A stretch of DNA of 64,000 nucleotides from Paenibacillus sp. BIHB 4019. GTDB lineage: Bacteria > Bacillota > Bacilli > Paenibacillales > Paenibacillaceae. Below, piece by piece: positions 10,996 to 18,592 of this stretch. The stretch is taken from assembly GCF_002741035.1 (NCBI RefSeq), contig NZ_CP016808.1:2720001-2784000 (forward strand), read 5' to 3'. Within the stretch, counting starts at the first letter, position 1; each line of letters begins with the position of its first letter. A model generated the notes under the pieces. That model was not told the DNA's origin. It was given only the letters and a program-made list of their open reading frames with translations, and did not search any database. The position numbers and the translations under genes are program-made.

Positions 10996-11742
10996 ATGAT
11001 TATAAAGTCAATACCGAGCCTTTTCACGGTGGGGAATTTGTTTCTTGGCGTAATCGCCATTATTATGGTGTTTAATGAGAAACCTGAAATTGCAGCGATG
11101 ATGGTTATTATTGCAATGCTGCTGGATGGCGTAGATGGCAGAGTGGCACGTGCGCTTAATGCACAGAGCGAATTCGGCAAGGAGCTCGATTCGTTATCCG
11201 ACGTCATTTCCTTCGGAGTCGCTCCAGCGTTCATTATGTATGTCGTCGCTTTTCAGGATTTAAATACAGCAGTGGCTTGGATTATTACCGCGTTATTTCC
11301 GATTTGCGGAGCTTTGCGCCTGGCGAGATTTAATGTCGTAACGAAGACGCCGAGCGGTTATTTCATCGGACTGCCGATTCCAGCAGCTGGTGGTGTTTTG
11401 GCAACGCTGGCTCTTTTCAAAAATGATATTTCGGTTATTGTGCTGTTAATCAGCACGCTCGTTCTTTCCATTCTTATGGTGAGTACGGTTCGTTACCCGA
11501 ACTTCAAGAAAATTGGCATTCCGAAGAGTGCGATTTGGGTTGTGCCGATTATCGTCGTGTTTTCTCTTGTAATCGGTATTTGGTTCAATCAATATTTGTC
11601 GAAGCTGATTTTCATCCCGCTTTTGCTGTATGCGCTGTGGGGCTTAAAAAAAAACGTTGATCGGCGCATTAAGCCGCGCAGACGTAAAAACAAGCATGCG
11701 GAACTGAGCGAAGAGCAGGTGCAGTCGGAGACGATTGCCTAA
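10996..11742 (+). CDS. pssA: CDP-diacylglycerol-serine O-phosphatidyltransferase
   Basis: This 248-residue integral membrane enzyme makes phosphatidylserine from CDP-diacylglycerol and serine, the precursor of phosphatidylethanolamine. The CDP-alcohol phosphotransferase signature is complete: Asp44, Asp47, Arg52, Gly61, Asp65 and Asp69. About six to eight hydrophobic segments follow and the C-terminus is strongly basic. The ATG at 10996 is chosen because AGAGGTGG lies at 10983-10990; an upstream TTG at 10960 has no comparable site. It is inserted between disA and yacL, which are adjacent in B. subtilis. Confidence 0.93.
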   Translation: MIIKSIPSLFTVGNLFLGVIAIIMVFNEKPEIAAMMVIIAMLLDGVDGRVARALNAQSEFGKELDSLSDVISFGVAPAFIMYVVAFQDLNTAVAWIITALFPICGALRLARFNVVTKTPSGYFIGLPIPAAGGVLATLALFKNDISVIVLLISTLVLSILMVSTVRYPNFKKIGIPKSAIWVVPIIVVFSLVIGIWFNQYLSKLIFIPLLLYALWGLKKNVDRRIKPRRRKNKHAELSEEQVQSETIA

Positions 11743-11798
11743 TATGCAGCGCTGCTAGCGTAGAAGCATTTTTCACAAGTAAACAAGAAACATCAAAA

Positions 11799-11838
11799 AA
11801 GCTGTAAACCATGTAAACGTGGTTTGCAGCTTTTTTTG
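11799..11838 (+). terminator. Terminator after pssA
   Basis: The stem aagctgtaaacca / tggtttgcagctt has one mismatch and is followed by seven Ts. The A-rich left flank means it could also stop transcription from the minus-strand gene that ends at 11937. Confidence 0.9.
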
Positions 11839-11842
11839 TTGA

Positions 11843-11884
11843 AATGGCTTTGCCGCCAGAGGACGGCGACAGTCGGTTACACTT
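11843..11884 (+). repeat. Dispersed hairpin repeat, copy A
   Basis: The core TTGCCG-ccagagga-CGGCGA forms a six-base stem. It shares its core, spacing and right flank (agtcggttacacttg) with copies at 14927, 26551 and 41126. It lies between the pssA terminator and the 3' end of the minus-strand gene. Confidence 0.75.
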
Positions 11885-11936
11885 GTGCATCTTGCACCAT
11901 TATGTTGAGGTAGCAATGGCTTTGCAGGCATTCGCT

Positions 11937-12332
11937 TTACGTTAAATTAAATAGGCCGAGCGTTGAGCATTTGTCATACTCATCGGCGATGACTTCGTCC
12001 AGCTGGATATCCAGCAGATTGCACATCGCGGTCATGTAGAACAGATTGCGTCCGAGGTCGGCCTTAAGCACATCGCGGCAGTGCTCGCACAGCTCGCCAG
12101 AAAGGTGGCTTTGCAGCGTTTCTTTCGCGTTGGTAAGATTCGGCTCATCGGAATAATGCTGCTTGCGGGCAGCAAGCTCAATGCAGCCGCAGTCGGTCAC
12201 GGCTTTCGTTACCGCACGATTGACGGACGTTCCAGCCTGCCCAAACTTTGACATCACATCTAGCAGGCTCCGATGCCTTAGCAGTAACTCGGATACTTGC
12301 TGTTGAAATTGATCCAATGTTGGTGCGCTCAT
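11937..12332 (-). CDS. Conserved hypothetical protein, only minus-strand gene of the window
   Basis: This soluble 131-residue protein has no signal peptide or membrane segment. It has cysteines clustered as DCGC (47-50 region) and CEHC (82-85 region), and an acidic, helical C-terminus (NLLDIQLDEVIADEYDKC) that resembles the tail of MazG-like or YabN-type helical proteins. The homology is not certain. Translation starts at ATG after AAAGAGGTG (complement of 12339-12347), and TATAAT (complement of 12380-12385) is a likely -10. It is transcribed divergently from yacL. It has the look of a conserved uncharacterised Bacillota family; no function is assigned. Confidence 0.82.
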   Translation of the reverse strand: MSAPTLDQFQQQVSELLLRHRSLLDVMSKFGQAGTSVNRAVTKAVTDCGCIELAARKQHYSDEPNLTNAKETLQSHLSGELCEHCRDVLKADLGRNLFYMTAMCNLLDIQLDEVIADEYDKCSTLGLFNLT

Positions 12333-12441
12333 CGGTTACACCTCTTTCATCAACTTTAGCAACTTCTGATCTTGTTTCCATTATAAGCTTACTTGGTCCG
12401 CATTTCAAAATGAAAAATCATTTACCTTTGACGGTTAGAGT

Positions 12442-12456
12442 GTTCCCAATTGGAAC
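12442..12456. promoter_or_regulatory. Palindrome GTTCC-N5-GGAAC in the divergent promoter region
   Basis: This perfect 5-5-5 palindrome lies between the minus-strand gene and yacL, just after TTGACG (12428-12433) and 12 bases before the yacL ribosome binding site. It could be an operator. No regulator is identified. Confidence 0.4.
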
Positions 12457-12481
12457 ATAATTGTAATGGAGGTGGATGAAT

Positions 12482-13579
12482 ATGGTAAGACGTATCATTC
12501 AATTAATTGGAATAATGTTAGGTGCAATGGCAGGACGCGAGCTTCACAGCATGACCAGTTTATCGGGATTATGGGCTGAGCCATCTATTGGGATGCTTGA
12601 GCATTCCGGCACTTATTACATGAATGTCGGAATCGGCGCATTGTGCGGGGTCATTCTCGCGACCTTGGCAGCAAATCCGCTCATTCGTTTAATGCAGCGT
12701 GGTGCGGAGCAGACTTCGGCTATGCCGGTCAAGGATCTGCTTGCTAGTGCAGCAGGATTGTTCGTAGGGCTGCTGCTGTCGGTGCTGTTGTACCCGGCGG
12801 TGTCGGACATTGGAGGCATAGGTGTTATGCTGCCGGCCATTATGGCGCTGCTCTTCGGCTATCTGGGCGTGCGCATTGCTTGGAACAAGCGGGATGAGCT
12901 GACGGAAAAGCTGATTGAGCTGTGGAACCAGCGCAAAGCGGCTCCTGCTATCGATGAGACGAGCGGGTTCGAGGAGCATAAGATTTTGGATACGAGCGTC
13001 ATTATTGATGGGCGGATCGCCGACATTTGCAAAACCGGCTTTATTGAGGGAACGCTGGTCATTCCTGAATTTGTGCTGGAGGAGCTGCAGCATATTGCCG
13101 ATTCTTCGGACTTGCTCAAGCGCAACCGCGGCCGCCGGGGGCTGGACATTTTAAACAAAATCCAGAAAGAGCTTGATGTGCGCGTGCTTATCTATGAAGG
13201 AGATTTCGAGGAAATCAGCGAGGTGGACAGCAAGCTGGTGAAGCTGGCGAAGGCGCTGCATGGCAAAGTGGTAACGAATGATTTTAACCTGAATAAGGTG
13301 TGCGAGCTGCAAGGCGTATCTGTGCTCAACATTAACGATTTGGCGAATGCGGTGAAGCCAGTTGTGCTGCCGGGCGAAGAAATTATTGTGCAGGTCATTA
13401 AGGACGGCAAGGAGCATGGACAGGGTGTCGCTTATCTCGACGATGGCACGATGATCGTAGTAGAAGGCGGACGCGAATATATCGGCACAACGATGGAAGT
13501 GCTTGTAACGAGCGTGCTGCAAACATCTGCGGGACGGATGATTTTCGCAAAGCCGAAGCTGTTGGAAAAAGCACAGTAA
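12482..13579 (+). CDS. yacL: Membrane-anchored PIN/TRAM-domain protein (YacL family)
   Basis: This 365-residue protein has about four N-terminal transmembrane helices (roughly 3-20, 47-68, 87-104 and 110-130). A cytoplasmic PIN nuclease-like domain begins near residue 166, with acidic residues Asp170 and Asp176 visible, and a C-terminal TRAM RNA-binding domain spans about 300-360. The family is probably involved in RNA processing; its target is unknown. The ATG at 12482 is chosen because GGAGGTG ends at 12474, seven bases upstream. The ATG at 12476 would be too close. Confidence 0.93.
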   Translation: MVRRIIQLIGIMLGAMAGRELHSMTSLSGLWAEPSIGMLEHSGTYYMNVGIGALCGVILATLAANPLIRLMQRGAEQTSAMPVKDLLASAAGLFVGLLLSVLLYPAVSDIGGIGVMLPAIMALLFGYLGVRIAWNKRDELTEKLIELWNQRKAAPAIDETSGFEEHKILDTSVIIDGRIADICKTGFIEGTLVIPEFVLEELQHIADSSDLLKRNRGRRGLDILNKIQKELDVRVLIYEGDFEEISEVDSKLVKLAKALHGKVVTNDFNLNKVCELQGVSVLNINDLANAVKPVVLPGEEIIVQVIKDGKEHGQGVAYLDDGTMIVVEGGREYIGTTMEVLVTSVLQTSAGRMIFAKPKLLEKAQ

Positions 13580-13635
13580 AAAAGGTATGATAGAGGGGAT
13601 ACAATACCGGCACACAGATTTGAGGGGAATAGGGC

Positions 13636-14340
13636 ATGGGGGCAAAATGGGGAGTTGTCGTCGTCGCGGCCGGACGCGGTTCGCGAATGGGGACAAAAGA
13701 AAGCAAGCAGTACCTGGAAATGCAGGGCAAGCCGATCATTGTACATACGCTTGAGCTGTTTGCTTCGCTTGATAACCTTGCTGAAATTATCGTCGTTGTC
13801 GGCGCTGATGATGTGGGGCGCGTGGGAGAGCTGGTCAAGCGCTTTGGCATTGCCAAGGTGAAGGCAGTTGTTGCAGGCGGCAGCGAAAGGCAGCACTCGG
13901 TGTACAGCGGCATTCAGGCGCTTTCGCCTGCGATAGAGTGGGTCATGGTGCATGATGGCGTGCGGCCGCTTGTGACGGCAGCTGCGGTCGGCGCCTGCTG
14001 CTCTGTGGCGGAGCGTGAAGGAGCGGCTGTGCTGGCAGTACCAGTGAAGGATACGATTAAACAGGTGGGCGATAACGGCTTGATCGTATCGACGCCTGAC
14101 CGCCGAAGCTTGTGGGCGATTCAAACGCCGCAGGCTTTTCGTCGTGAACTGCTTGTGCGTGCGCATGAGCTGGCCCATGCAGAGGGTTTTCTGGGGACGG
14201 ACGACGCGATGGTTGTCGAGCGAATGGGCGCACCGGTTGCCGTAGCGGAAGGCGATTATACAAATATAAAAATTACGACGCCTGAAGACTTGCCATGGGC
14301 GGAGTTTTTGCTCGCAAAGCGGGAGAGAGGGGAACGCTGA
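13636..14340 (+). CDS. ispD: IspD, 2-C-methyl-D-erythritol 4-phosphate cytidylyltransferase
   Basis: This 234-residue enzyme of the MEP isoprenoid pathway transfers CMP from CTP to methylerythritol phosphate. The N-terminal nucleotide-binding signature AAGRGSRMG (11-19) with the following lysine pair is intact, as are the VHDGVRPL and TPQAF motifs. It starts at ATG after GAGGGGAA. The next pathway enzyme encoded here, IspF, begins two bases after its stop; IspE is not in the window. Confidence 0.97.
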   Translation: MGAKWGVVVVAAGRGSRMGTKESKQYLEMQGKPIIVHTLELFASLDNLAEIIVVVGADDVGRVGELVKRFGIAKVKAVVAGGSERQHSVYSGIQALSPAIEWVMVHDGVRPLVTAAAVGACCSVAEREGAAVLAVPVKDTIKQVGDNGLIVSTPDRRSLWAIQTPQAFRRELLVRAHELAHAEGFLGTDDAMVVERMGAPVAVAEGDYTNIKITTPEDLPWAEFLLAKRERGER

Positions 14341-14342
14341 CT

Positions 14343-14825
14343 ATGATTCGTGTAGGACAAGGCTTTGACGTTCATCAATTGGTAGAAGGCAGGCCGTGCA
14401 TTATCGGCGGTGTAACCATTCCATATGAAAAAGGGCTGCTAGGGCATTCCGATGCCGACGTGCTGCTGCATGCGATTACCGATGCGATTTTGGGCGCATT
14501 GGCGCTGGGCGATATCGGGAAGCATTTTCCCGATACGGACCCTGAGTTCAAGGATGCGGACAGCTTGAAGCTGCTTGTAAATATTTGGGGACTCGTCAAG
14601 GAGCGCGGCTATAAGCTGGGCAACATTGACTCGACCATTATTGCACAGCGTCCCAAGATGCTGCCCTTTATTCCGCAAATGGCGGAAATTATCGCAGGCG
14701 CCTTGGAGGCAGATGTGTCCCAGGTGAATGTGAAGGCGACGACGACGGAGCAGCTCGGCTTCACCGGACGAGGCGAAGGAATTGCGGCGCAATCCGTTGT
14801 TTGCCTGATTAAAGATGTGATATAA
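14343..14825 (+). CDS. ispF: IspF, 2-C-methyl-D-erythritol 2,4-cyclodiphosphate synthase
   Basis: This 160-residue zinc enzyme closes the cyclodiphosphate ring in the MEP pathway. The metal ligands Asp9, His11 and His43 are present in GFDVH and LLHAI, and the [15 protein letters not shown] motif is near the C-terminus. The ATG at 14343 is used because [11 protein letters not shown] is the family N-terminus. The ribosome binding site AGAGGGGAA lies at the end of ispD. A long gene-free region follows. Confidence 0.97.
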   Translation: MIRVGQGFDVHQLVEGRPCIIGGVTIPYEKGLLGHSDADVLLHAITDAILGALALGDIGKHFPDTDPEFKDADSLKLLVNIWGLVKERGYKLGNIDSTIIAQRPKMLPFIPQMAEIIAGALEADVSQVNVKATTTEQLGFTGRGEGIAAQSVVCLIKDVI

Positions 14826-14926
14826 TCGCAATAATTTTTTAGTGCTGGGATGGGAAAAAGACTTCTTCACGCTCTTGGTTTATCTAGGGTGTGTATGCAA
14901 ACCAGAATCCGGATACTCATGCACAG

Positions 14927-14968
14927 GTAGCTTTGCTGCCAGAGGCTGGCGACAGCCGTTACGCTTGA
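14927..14968 (+). repeat. Dispersed hairpin repeat, copy B
   Basis: It shares CTTTGCTGCCAGAGGCTGGC and the right flank gacagccgttacgcttg with copies A, C and D. It can fold as GCCAG-agg-CTGGC. It lies downstream of ispF in the gene-free region. Confidence 0.75.
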
Positions 14969-15117
14969 AATATAGGAAAGCATATGATTTCGCCATACTT
15001 TCACTATATTTCTCGGCATGAAACGCGCCACGCCGCAAAATGACAGCGAAAGCCGTTTCACCTTGAGGACTGAAGTTCCGCTATTCTGGCTTTTGAGAGG
15101 ATTTGAGGTCTTGGGCG

Positions 15118-15152
15118 GACAGGAAATCCGTTATGCCCTTGATTTTCCTGTC
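15118..15152. repeat. Hairpin with nine-base perfect stem
   Basis: GACAGGAAA (15118-15126) pairs exactly with TTTCCTGTC (15144-15152) around a 17-base loop. No T run follows. It may be one end of a degenerate miniature element; the matching other end was not found. Confidence 0.5.
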
Positions 15153-15489
15153 AAAATAACGATCGGAAGCACATTAGCGTACTCTGAGTCCGCGTCCTCT
15201 GCCATATCCCGTGTTTCGGCTGTAATAGCGGCTGCTGTGTCCGCATAAAGCCTATGGCCTATGCATGAAGCTGACTTTGGATACGCAGGCTTCTGCTCAT
15301 GTTTGATGCTATAATCGATCAAGATTATAATGGCTTGCTTACGTTTGCATACATGTCCTAAAGTGTTTTGCTAAAGATATAGCAAAAGCATTTTGTTTAA
15401 GGCAAGGCGAAGGTTATATTTAGGAAACGCAGCAGGCTTTTTTTTAAGGAAAGCTTAGTAATAGCTGATTTACTGCAAGGATGTAAGAA

Positions 15490-15698
15490 GTAGGGTGAAA
15501 AAGTCGTAGTGGAGAGTAAAGGGGTTTCTGGAGAAGCGGTAGCGTTCGTTTAAAGCTTTCCGTAGGAAAGCAGCATCGTAAGCTTATGCTTTTGGCCCTG
15601 AGTTTCAACGGCCTAGCCGGTTAATTCAAGGAAACCCAGGGGTAATGGCGATCGGAAGCAAGCTCTTTTCGCGCAGCGCAGACTCTTTTTCACCCTAC
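15490..15698 (+). repeat. Long-range inverted repeat enclosing a structured domain upstream of gltX
   Basis: A perfect 14-base arm GTAGGGTGAAAAAG (15490-15503) pairs with CTTTTTCACCCTAC (15685-15698). The pairing extends imperfectly on both sides to about 19 bases. Inside are GGGTTTC (15522-15528) with GAAACCC (15631-15637), a perfect hairpin GCTTTCC-gta-GGAAAGC (15554-15570), and CGGC-cta-GCCG near 15609-15619. The nested arrangement suggests a folded RNA or a miniature mobile element. It ends 67 bases before the gltX start and carries no T-box sequence. Confidence 0.6.
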
Positions 15699-15765
15699 TT
15701 ATCTTATGAGTTTGGCAGTACTAAAAGCGCAAGACTGCAAGCGACTAGGGAGGGGCGATTTACCA

Positions 15766-17232
15766 ATGACACAAGAAATTCGCGTACGATACGCACCGTC
15801 GCCGACGGGGCATCTGCATATTGGAAATGCAAGAACGGCCTTATTTAATTATTTATATGCCCGCAATTTGGGCGGAAAGTTTATTATCCGCATCGAAGAT
15901 ACGGATGTGAAGCGCAATATTGCCGGCGGAGAAGAAAGCCAGCTCACTTATTTGAAATGGCTCGGCATTGACTGGGATGAAAGCATCGACGTTGGCGGCG
16001 ACTACGGTCCTTACCGTCAGACGGAGCGTCTTGATATTTACGAAAAATATTGGCAGGATTTGCTGGATCGCGGCCTGGCTTACCGCTGCTACTGCACCGA
16101 AGAGGAGCTGGAGCGTGAGCGCGAGGAGCAGACAGCCCGGGGCGAAACGCCGCGTTATTCCGGACTGCATCGCAATCTGACAGATGAGCAGCGCACGGCA
16201 TTTGAGGCAGAAGGCCGCGTGCCAAGCATTCGTTTCCGCGTGCCGGAAGGCCGCACCTACAAATTTGACGATGTCGTAAAAGGGGAAATCAGCTTTGATA
16301 CGGCGGAAACAGGCGATTTTGTCATTGTGAAAAAAGATGGCATCCCGACGTACAACTTTGCCGTTGCGCTGGATGACCACCTGATGAAAATTAGCCACGT
16401 GCTGCGGGGCGAAGACCACATTTCCAACACGCCGCGCCAATTGATGATTTATGAAGCATTTGGCTGGGAGCCGCCTCGCTTTGGTCATATGACGCTGATC
16501 GTTAACGAAACTCGCAAAAAGCTCAGCAAGCGCGATGAGTCGATTATCCAATTCATTGAGCAATACGATTCGCTGGGCTATTTGCCAGAGGCGATGTTCA
16601 ACTTTATTACGCTGCTCGGCTGGTCGCCGGAAGGCGAGCAGGAGATCTTCACCCGTGAGCAATTAATTGAAGTATTCAATGCTGAGCGTCTCAGCAAAAG
16701 CCCGGCCGTATTCGATACGCAGAAGCTGAGCTGGATGAACAATGAATACTTGAAGAAAACAGATTTGGCGCGCGTCGTCGAGATGTGCCTGCCGCATTTG
16801 GTTAAAGCTGGCCGCGTATCTGAGCAGTTGGATGAAGCTGGCCGCGCATGGGTGAGCAGTCTCGTAGCGTTGTACCAGGACAAGCTGCGTTATGCAGCGG
16901 AAATCGTACCGCATACCGAGATTTTCTTCCAAGAGGCTGCCCAAGATGAAGAAGAAGCGACGACTGTGCTTGCAGAAGAGCAGGTGCCTGTCGTGCTTGC
17001 GGCTTTCCTCGCACAAGTAGAAGCAACTCCAGCCGAGGCATTTGATGAAGGCAGCGTGAAGGCTTCCATTAAAACGGTGCAAAAGGATACCGGCTTCAAA
17101 GGCAAACAGCTGTTTATGCCTATCCGTGCCGCTTTGACCGGACAGACGCATGGACCGGACTTGAACCAATCCATCGTGCTGCTTGGCCAAGCGAAAGTCA
17201 TCGCGAGACTGAACGAGCGGTTGGGCCGCTAG
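15766..17232 (+). CDS. gltX: GltX, glutamyl-tRNA synthetase
   Basis: This 488-residue class I aminoacyl-tRNA synthetase charges tRNA-Glu and, in organisms lacking GlnRS, usually also tRNA-Gln. The HIGH-like HIGN (18-21) within [12 protein letters not shown] and the KMSKS-like KLSKR (252-256) are intact. A CYC-containing putative zinc region lies near 108-110, and the C-terminal anticodon-binding half is full length. The ATG at 15766 follows AGGGAGGGG (15747-15755); an in-frame ATG 60 bases upstream lacks a ribosome binding site and would add residues unlike the family. Confidence 0.98.
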   Translation: MTQEIRVRYAPSPTGHLHIGNARTALFNYLYARNLGGKFIIRIEDTDVKRNIAGGEESQLTYLKWLGIDWDESIDVGGDYGPYRQTERLDIYEKYWQDLLDRGLAYRCYCTEEELEREREEQTARGETPRYSGLHRNLTDEQRTAFEAEGRVPSIRFRVPEGRTYKFDDVVKGEISFDTAETGDFVIVKKDGIPTYNFAVALDDHLMKISHVLRGEDHISNTPRQLMIYEAFGWEPPRFGHMTLIVNETRKKLSKRDESIIQFIEQYDSLGYLPEAMFNFITLLGWSPEGEQEIFTREQLIEVFNAERLSKSPAVFDTQKLSWMNNEYLKKTDLARVVEMCLPHLVKAGRVSEQLDEAGRAWVSSLVALYQDKLRYAAEIVPHTEIFFQEAAQDEEEATTVLAEEQVPVVLAAFLAQVEATPAEAFDEGSVKASIKTVQKDTGFKGKQLFMPIRAALTGQTHGPDLNQSIVLLGQAKVIARLNERLGR

Positions 17233-17262
17233 GCTTGCTGCACGGAGAGAAGGCTGCGGCGC

Positions 17263-17290
17263 GAGTATTCGCGCTGGGCGTACTCTTTTT
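17263..17290 (+). terminator. Probable terminator after gltX
   Basis: GAGTA (17263-17267) and TACTC (17281-17285) form a short stem followed by five Ts. An overlapping GCGCGA/TCGCGC pairing adds stability. It lies 30 bases after the gltX stop and before the cysE promoter. Confidence 0.5.
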
Positions 17291-17322
17291 CACTATACGA
17301 TTACGGCCGGACACAATGCCTC

Positions 17323-17351
17323 TTGTCACATAAGGGTGGATTGGGTATACT
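17323..17351 (+). promoter_or_regulatory. Promoter of the cysE operon
   Basis: TTGTCA (17323-17328) and TATACT (17346-17351) are separated by 17 bases, a good sigma-A promoter. The start near 17358 would give a T-box leader of about 570 bases before cysE. Confidence 0.85.
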
Positions 17352-17357
17352 AGGGCT

Positions 17358-17809
17358 ACTATTAGGAAGTTTACAGTTAACAAGCTATGAACAGGAAAAG
17401 TACGTTTTGCTGGATTTGCAGAGAGGACAACCGTCATTGCATCCAGGCCGGGTTACCCGCGGCTATTGGACAATGTAGCTGCAAGTTGTCTAATTCGGCG
17501 GGCGGAAAATTGCACCTGGGAGCTTTGTTCCGAGCCAGAGGCCCGAACAGCTGTCATGGAACGAGAGAAGTTTCGTTCGCATGCTGCGTCGGCGGCGCTT
17601 GTGGGGTAGGCGGCAACGTAGGCCTGCGTTAAAGGCTTTGAGATGGATAGCAGCTGAGCTATCTGGCAGCCATAGGTTGAAGCGGGCGAAGGCAGAAATG
17701 CCGAAGCTTGCTGCGAGCGGCGCAGATATGTTGTCAGGCTATTCAAGCAGAGTGGGACCGCGATTGAACACACGCCTCTGCAGCATGCAAATGCTGTGGG
17801 GGCTTTTTT
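17358..17809 (+). promoter_or_regulatory. T-box leader riboswitch, probably cysteine-specific
   Basis: The T-box core AGAGTGGGACCGCG at 17749-17762 is unmistakable. It is followed by a 13-pair terminator hairpin (17774-17786 with 17791-17803, including G-T pairs) and six Ts. The 5' part has typical Stem I features: GAACAGGAAAAGTACG near 17387, the GCAGAGAG block near 17416, and a GACAAC/GTTGTC closing helix. A TGC cysteine codon at 17511-17513 is a candidate specifier. Uncharged tRNA binding would expose the antiterminator and turn on cysE-cysS. The specifier choice is inferred from the downstream cysS. Confidence 0.9.
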
Positions 17810-17929
17810 ATATGGATATGCGGCGGCCAGCTAGGCAGGACTAAGGAGCTGCGAGGAAATTAGCGTAAATCATTTCGTCGCAGTCTCTAAGAGGGGCAGC
17901 GGCCTGCTGGCTTGAGAGGAGATAAGCTG

Positions 17930-18592
17930 ATGTTTCGCCATATTCGTTCAGATATTGAAGCGGTATTCGAAAATGATCCGGCCGCCAGAAGTCGCTTTGA
18001 GGTCGTCTTCACTTATTCCGGCCTGCATGCGATTTGGGCGCATCGGGCAGCGCATTATTTTTTTCGTCACAAATGGTTTACGGTTGCGCGTATCATATCT
18101 CAATTCAGCCGTTTTATGACGGGCATTGAAATTCACCCAGGCGCTACGATTGGCGAACGGCTGTTCATCGACCACGGGATGGGCATTGTCATCGGCGAAA
18201 CATGCGAAATTGGCAATGATGTCGTCATTTATCAAGGGGTCACGCTTGGCGGTACGGGCAAGGAGAAGGGCAAGCGCCATCCGACCATCGGCAACAATGT
18301 CGTTATTGGCTCGGGCTCGAAGGTGCTGGGATCGTTCAAAATTGGCGATAATTCAAATGTAGGCTCGAATGCCGTTGTGCTGCGCGAGGTACCGCCTAAT
18401 TGTACGGTTGTTGGCAACCCCGGCAGAGTGGTGAAACGAAATGGCGAGCGGGTGAAGGACAGATTGGAGCACAACCAGCTGCCTGACCCGGTTATCGAAA
18501 TGCTGCGGGATATGCAAAATGAAATTGATCGTTTGAAAACAGAGTTGAAAGAGCTCAGGGAGCCTGTAACTGGAGGGGAATATCGAAAATGA
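17930..18592 (+). CDS. cysE: CysE, serine O-acetyltransferase
   Basis: This 220-residue enzyme makes O-acetylserine, the carbon skeleton for cysteine. It is the short Bacillota form, with a brief helical N-terminus and then left-handed beta-helix hexapeptide repeats (about 65-170). The active-site region GVTLGGTGKEKGKRHP is intact. The C-terminal tail is charged and helical. The ATG at 17930 follows GAGAGGAGAT; the TTG at 17912 lies inside that site. The stop overlaps the cysS start by four bases (ATGA). It is controlled by the upstream T-box. Confidence 0.96.
   Translation: MFRHIRSDIEAVFENDPAARSRFEVVFTYSGLHAIWAHRAAHYFFRHKWFTVARIISQFSRFMTGIEIHPGATIGERLFIDHGMGIVIGETCEIGNDVVIYQGVTLGGTGKEKGKRHPTIGNNVVIGSGSKVLGSFKIGDNSNVGSNAVVLREVPPNCTVVGNPGRVVKRNGERVKDRLEHNQLPDPVIEMLRDMQNEIDRLKTELKELREPVTGGEYRK

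Larger units (their letters stand above)
14826..15765. other. 940-base intergenic region between ispF and gltX
   Basis: No open reading frame here has a credible ribosome binding site or family resemblance. The stretch contains a dispersed hairpin repeat (14927-14968), a nine-base-stem hairpin (15118-15152), and an eight-base-stem hairpin TTTTGCTA/TAGCAAAA (15366-15387). It also holds TGCTATAAT near 15303-15315, which looks like an extended -10, and a large inverted-repeat structure (15490-15698). The 11-mer CGATCGGAAGC occurs twice (15160-15170 and 15649-15659). It may hold decayed mobile or repetitive DNA plus the gltX leader. Confidence 0.7.

Noticed and set aside
15018..15322. Short ORFs on both strands in the ispF-gltX gap
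   Set aside because: Neither has a ribosome binding site, they overlap each other, and they cover a hairpin and a shared 11-mer; treated as non-coding.
15483..15765. T-box or other named riboswitch before gltX
   Set aside because: The T-box core sequence is absent and the conserved blocks of S-box, ydaO, lysine and preQ1 elements are not seen; left as an unnamed structured element.
17233..17929. Small protein genes in the gltX-cysE gap
   Set aside because: The frames here lie within the T-box leader, whose structure explains the conservation.
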